This document shows, piece after piece, positions 32,879-34,940 of a stretch of DNA of 34,940 nt. Origin of the DNA: an uncultured Clostridia bacterium (lineage in GTDB: Bacteria > Bacillota > Clostridia > Oscillospirales > Acutalibacteraceae); NCBI GenBank assembly GCA_947170465.1, contig CAMVTS010000020.1, positions 1-34,940 of the forward strand, in the 5' to 3' direction. Below the pieces are notes generated by a model. It was given only the letters and a program-made list of their open reading frames with translations, was not told where the DNA came from and ran no database searches. How positions within the stretch are numbered: position 1 is the stretch's first letter; every line of letters starts with the position of its first letter. Both the position numbers and the translations under genes were made by a program.

Positions 32879-34639
32879 TTAGATTGAATCAAAATTCTTC
32901 ATTGCTTCAACGCCTGTCTGACCGGTTCTCACCTTGACAACCTCCTCCACGTCGTATACGAAGATTTTGCCGTCGCCGATGTGTCCGGTATACAGGGTTT
33001 TCTTGGCGGCTTCAATCACCCTGCCGACAGGCACCGTGCAGACGACAATGTCCACCTGCACCTTGGGCAGCAAATTGGCTTCAATCTGCACGCCGCGGTA
33101 GTATTCGGGCTTGCCCTTCTGTGTGCCGCAGCCGAGAACATGCGTGACAGTCATGCCGGTGATGCCGATTGCCATCATCGCGTTTTTCAGCGCTTCCAGA
33201 CGCGCCTCCTTGCAGACAATTTCCACCTTGCTGATTTTCGGTCTGCCGTCGTCAAAGGAAGACATTTTCTTTACCTCAACCGCTTCGGCTACAGGGGTAT
33301 CGCCGCTGACAAGCACAGGCGCGCTGCCTTCTTCAATATATTCGGGAACCATGGAAAAGCCTGCATAGGCAGAGGGCATACCGTGTTCGGTGACGTCCAG
33401 ACCGAGGGTTTCTTCCTCACGTGATACGCGGAGACCGAAGATTTTCTTGATCAGGAAGAATACGCCGGTCATGGTGACGGCTGTCCAGCACGCGACCGCG
33501 CCAAAGCCGAGCAACTGCAAGCCCATCAGTTCAAAGCCGCCGCCGTAGAAAAGTCCGGTCAGCGTTTTGCCTGCTGCGTTGGTGATGGAATAGCCGGGAG
33601 CGGAATCGGTCGCGAACAGACCGACGGCGAGCGTGCCCCAGATACCGTTGAACATATGCACCGCAACCGCGCCAACCGGGTCGTCGATATGCAGCTTATA
33701 GTCGAGCAGCCACACGCCGAAGCAGACCAGCAGACCCGACACTGCGCCGATAGCAATGGCACCGAAGGCGTCGGTGACGTCACAGCCGGCGGTAATGGCG
33801 ACCAGACCGGCGAGGGAAGCGTTCAGGCACATGCTGACGTCGGGCTTGCCGTATTTCAGCCATGTAAAAATCATACACACCACTGTCGCGATCGCAGGGG
33901 AAACCGTCGTCGTCAGGAAGATGGAACCGAGCTGTTCGACAGAAGTCGCCGCCGCGCCGTTAAAGCCGTACCAGCCAAGCCACAGGATAAACACGCCCAG
34001 CGCGCCGAGCGCGATATTGTGACCGGGAAACGCGCCGACCTTGACGTTGCCGTTTTTGTCCTTCTTGAATTTGCCGATACGCGCGCCGAGCATTTTTGCG
34101 CCGATTAACGCGGAAATGCCGCCGACCATGTGGATCGCGCAGGAGCCGGCAAAGTCGTGGAAGCCGAGCTGACTGAGCCAGCCGCCTCCCCAGATCCAGT
34201 GCGCTTCAATCGGATAGATCACGGCGGAGATGATGCCGGAATACACGCAGTAGGACAGGAATTTGGTACGCTCCGCCATGGCGCCGGAAACGATAGTCGC
34301 CGTCGTAGCGCAGAACACAAGGTTGAACACAAAGCTCGAAAAATTAAAATTCGCATAAGCGGTAAACAGGTCAAAGCCGGGTTTTCCGATCAAGCCGACC
34401 AGATCCTCGCCCATCAGCAAACCGAAGCCGATGAGAATAAAGGTGACGGTGCCGATGCAAAAATCCATCAGGTTTTTCATAATGATGTTGCCGGTGTTTT
34501 TGGCGCGGGTAAAGCCTGCCTCAACCATGGCAAAGCCTGCCTGCATCCAGAACACCAGCGCCGCGCCGATCAAAAACCAGACAGCGAATAGCTGTTCGTT
34601 TGTCAACTGTGTGACAAGTTCTCTGATTGTTTCGTTCAT
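32879..34639 (-). CDS. Ammonium transporter fused to a P-II regulatory domain
   Basis: 586 residues. Residues about 15-420 are an 11-helix Amt/Rh ammonium channel with the twin pore histidines in CAIHMVGG and VAVHMFNG. After a linker (about 420-466), residues 467-586 are a complete P-II (GlnB/GlnK) domain. Its T-loop segment KPEYYRG has Tyr514 at the position of the uridylylated Tyr51, and GDGKIFVYDVEE and VRTGQTG are the ATP-binding parts. P-II proteins normally bind Amt in trans and block the pore according to ATP, ADP and 2-oxoglutarate levels; the fusion makes the gate part of the transporter. AAAGAGGAG precedes the ATG. Confidence 0.96.
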   Translation of the reverse strand: MNETIRELVTQLTNEQLFAVWFLIGAALVFWMQAGFAMVEAGFTRAKNTGNIIMKNLMDFCIGTVTFILIGFGLLMGEDLVGLIGKPGFDLFTAYANFNFSSFVFNLVFCATTATIVSGAMAERTKFLSYCVYSGIISAVIYPIEAHWIWGGGWLSQLGFHDFAGSCAIHMVGGISALIGAKMLGARIGKFKKDKNGNVKVGAFPGHNIALGALGVFILWLGWYGFNGAAATSVEQLGSIFLTTTVSPAIATVVCMIFTWLKYGKPDVSMCLNASLAGLVAITAGCDVTDAFGAIAIGAVSGLLVCFGVWLLDYKLHIDDPVGAVAVHMFNGIWGTLAVGLFATDSAPGYSITNAAGKTLTGLFYGGGFELMGLQLLGFGAVACWTAVTMTGVFFLIKKIFGLRVSREEETLGLDVTEHGMPSAYAGFSMVPEYIEEGSAPVLVSGDTPVAEAVEVKKMSSFDDGRPKISKVEIVCKEARLEALKNAMMAIGITGMTVTHVLGCGTQKGKPEYYRGVQIEANLLPKVQVDIVVCTVPVGRVIEAAKKTLYTGHIGDGKIFVYDVEEVVKVRTGQTGVEAMKNFDSI

Positions 34640-34664
34640 AATGATTACTCCTCTTTAACGACAC

Positions 34665-34695
34665 AACGGCGCGTCCCTTTCGGAAACGCGCCGTT
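34665..34695. promoter_or_regulatory. Strong hairpin in the amt-PII leader
   Basis: AACGGCGCGT (34665-34674) pairs perfectly with ACGCGCCGTT (34686-34695) around an 11-base loop. It lies 26 bases upstream of the amt-PII start on the minus strand, just before the ribosome binding site, and lacks a T run, so a regulatory role (for example antitermination or RNA stability) is more likely than plain termination. Confidence 0.5.
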
Positions 34696-34733
34696 GCGTT
34701 GTCATATGTTAGCCTATCGGATGATAGCGTGTT
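34691..34733. repeat. 43-bp direct repeat, copy 1
   Basis: It matches 34860-34902 at 42 of 43 positions and contains the small palindrome CTATC-GGAT-GATAG. It partly overlaps the leader hairpin. Confidence 0.85.
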
Positions 34734-34859
34734 TGGCGTTGAGCAATAAGGGTGCGTGCGTAGTTCATTTTAAGCTCAACGTTTGGTTCCGCCGTTTCGG
34801 ACGTTTGCCGAAAAACAGAACGTTTCAAAAGGCGGACTGGATGCAACGTCACGTTGCCG

Positions 34860-34902
34860 CCGTTGCGTTGTCATAAGTTAGCCTATCGGATGATAGCGTG
34901 TT
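34860..34902. repeat. 43-bp direct repeat, copy 2
   Basis: Second copy, 169 bp from the first, with a single A/T difference. The same internal palindrome is present. Confidence 0.85.
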
Positions 34903-34940
34903 ATACACCAAAAAGCAAATCGGTGTAGGAAGGATAAGGC

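Larger units (their letters stand above)
34640..34940. other. Upstream region of the amt-PII gene
   Basis: No convincing gene is seen. It holds a strong hairpin (34665-34695), two 43-bp direct repeats, an inverted pair CGTTGAGC/GCTCAACG (34737-34744 and 34774-34781), and a small hairpin TACACC/GGTGTA (34904-34927) near the window end. No clear minus-strand promoter was found by eye. Confidence 0.5.

Noticed and set aside
34691..34902. CRISPR array or tandem repeat locus near the right edge
   Set aside because: There are only two repeat copies, 169 bp apart, with no regular spacers and no cas genes in the window.

Overview
The window reads as a chromosomal segment of a gut-type Clostridia bacterium, most likely Ruminococcus or a close Oscillospiraceae relative. 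The reasons are strong Shine-Dalgarno sites, Gram-positive style promoters and terminators, a DnaD/DnaI-type replication loading pair, a DUF3793-flavodoxin pair, an Amt-PII fusion, a dockerin-bearing beta-helix protein (dockerins mark cellulosome-type Ruminococcus and Clostridium), and a large A-T-C-A-T-R peptide synthetase of the type known from gut Clostridia. Taxonomy is inferred from gene content only.

Layout. 1-4.2 kb: housekeeping genes prfB, a thrH-like phosphatase, a DnaD-domain protein and an AAA+ helicase loader. 4.2-4.4 kb: tRNA-Gln(CUG) and tRNA-Pro(CGG) with a consensus promoter and two terminators. 4.7-5.5 kb: a lipoprotein form of acetolactate decarboxylase. 5.6-6.7 kb: a DUF3793-flavodoxin operon with two palindromic operator-like sites and a terminator in its leader. 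7.1-10.2 kb: a secreted dockerin protein. 10.5-14.0 kb: a heterodimeric ABC exporter with one degenerate ATP site. 14.2-15.9 kb: DUF5131, an NMN adenylyltransferase-like protein and DUF1858.

16.1-27.1 kb is the most striking part. It is a single-strand operon of a two-module NRPS ending in a thioester reductase, a MATE transporter fused to an RsbW-like ATPase, a membrane SpoIIE-type PP2C phosphatase fused to a second RsbW-like ATPase, a CapA-family protein, and a STAS anti-anti-sigma-like protein. The NRPS is predicted to make a short peptide (or acyl-amino) aldehyde, the MATE domain to export it, and the kinase/phosphatase/STAS set to act as a partner switch. No sigma factor lies in the operon, so the switch target may be the exporter itself or something elsewhere.

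27.2-34.9 kb: mixed-strand genes. These are a DMT transporter whose last codons lie in a MITE-like repeat, a GNAT acetyltransferase, a luxS-flavin reductase operon, a second (cytoplasmic) acetolactate decarboxylase, a second DMT transporter overlapping an ECF S-component-like membrane protein, and an Amt-PII fusion with a hairpin and a 43-bp direct repeat upstream. Short inverted-repeat elements of about 160 bp occur at 85-245 (in the prfB leader) and 27181-27339, and a related single end lies at 6936-6972.

All calls come from reading the sequence; no database search was run. Substrate predictions for the NRPS rest on manual alignment to the GrsA pocket and are tentative.
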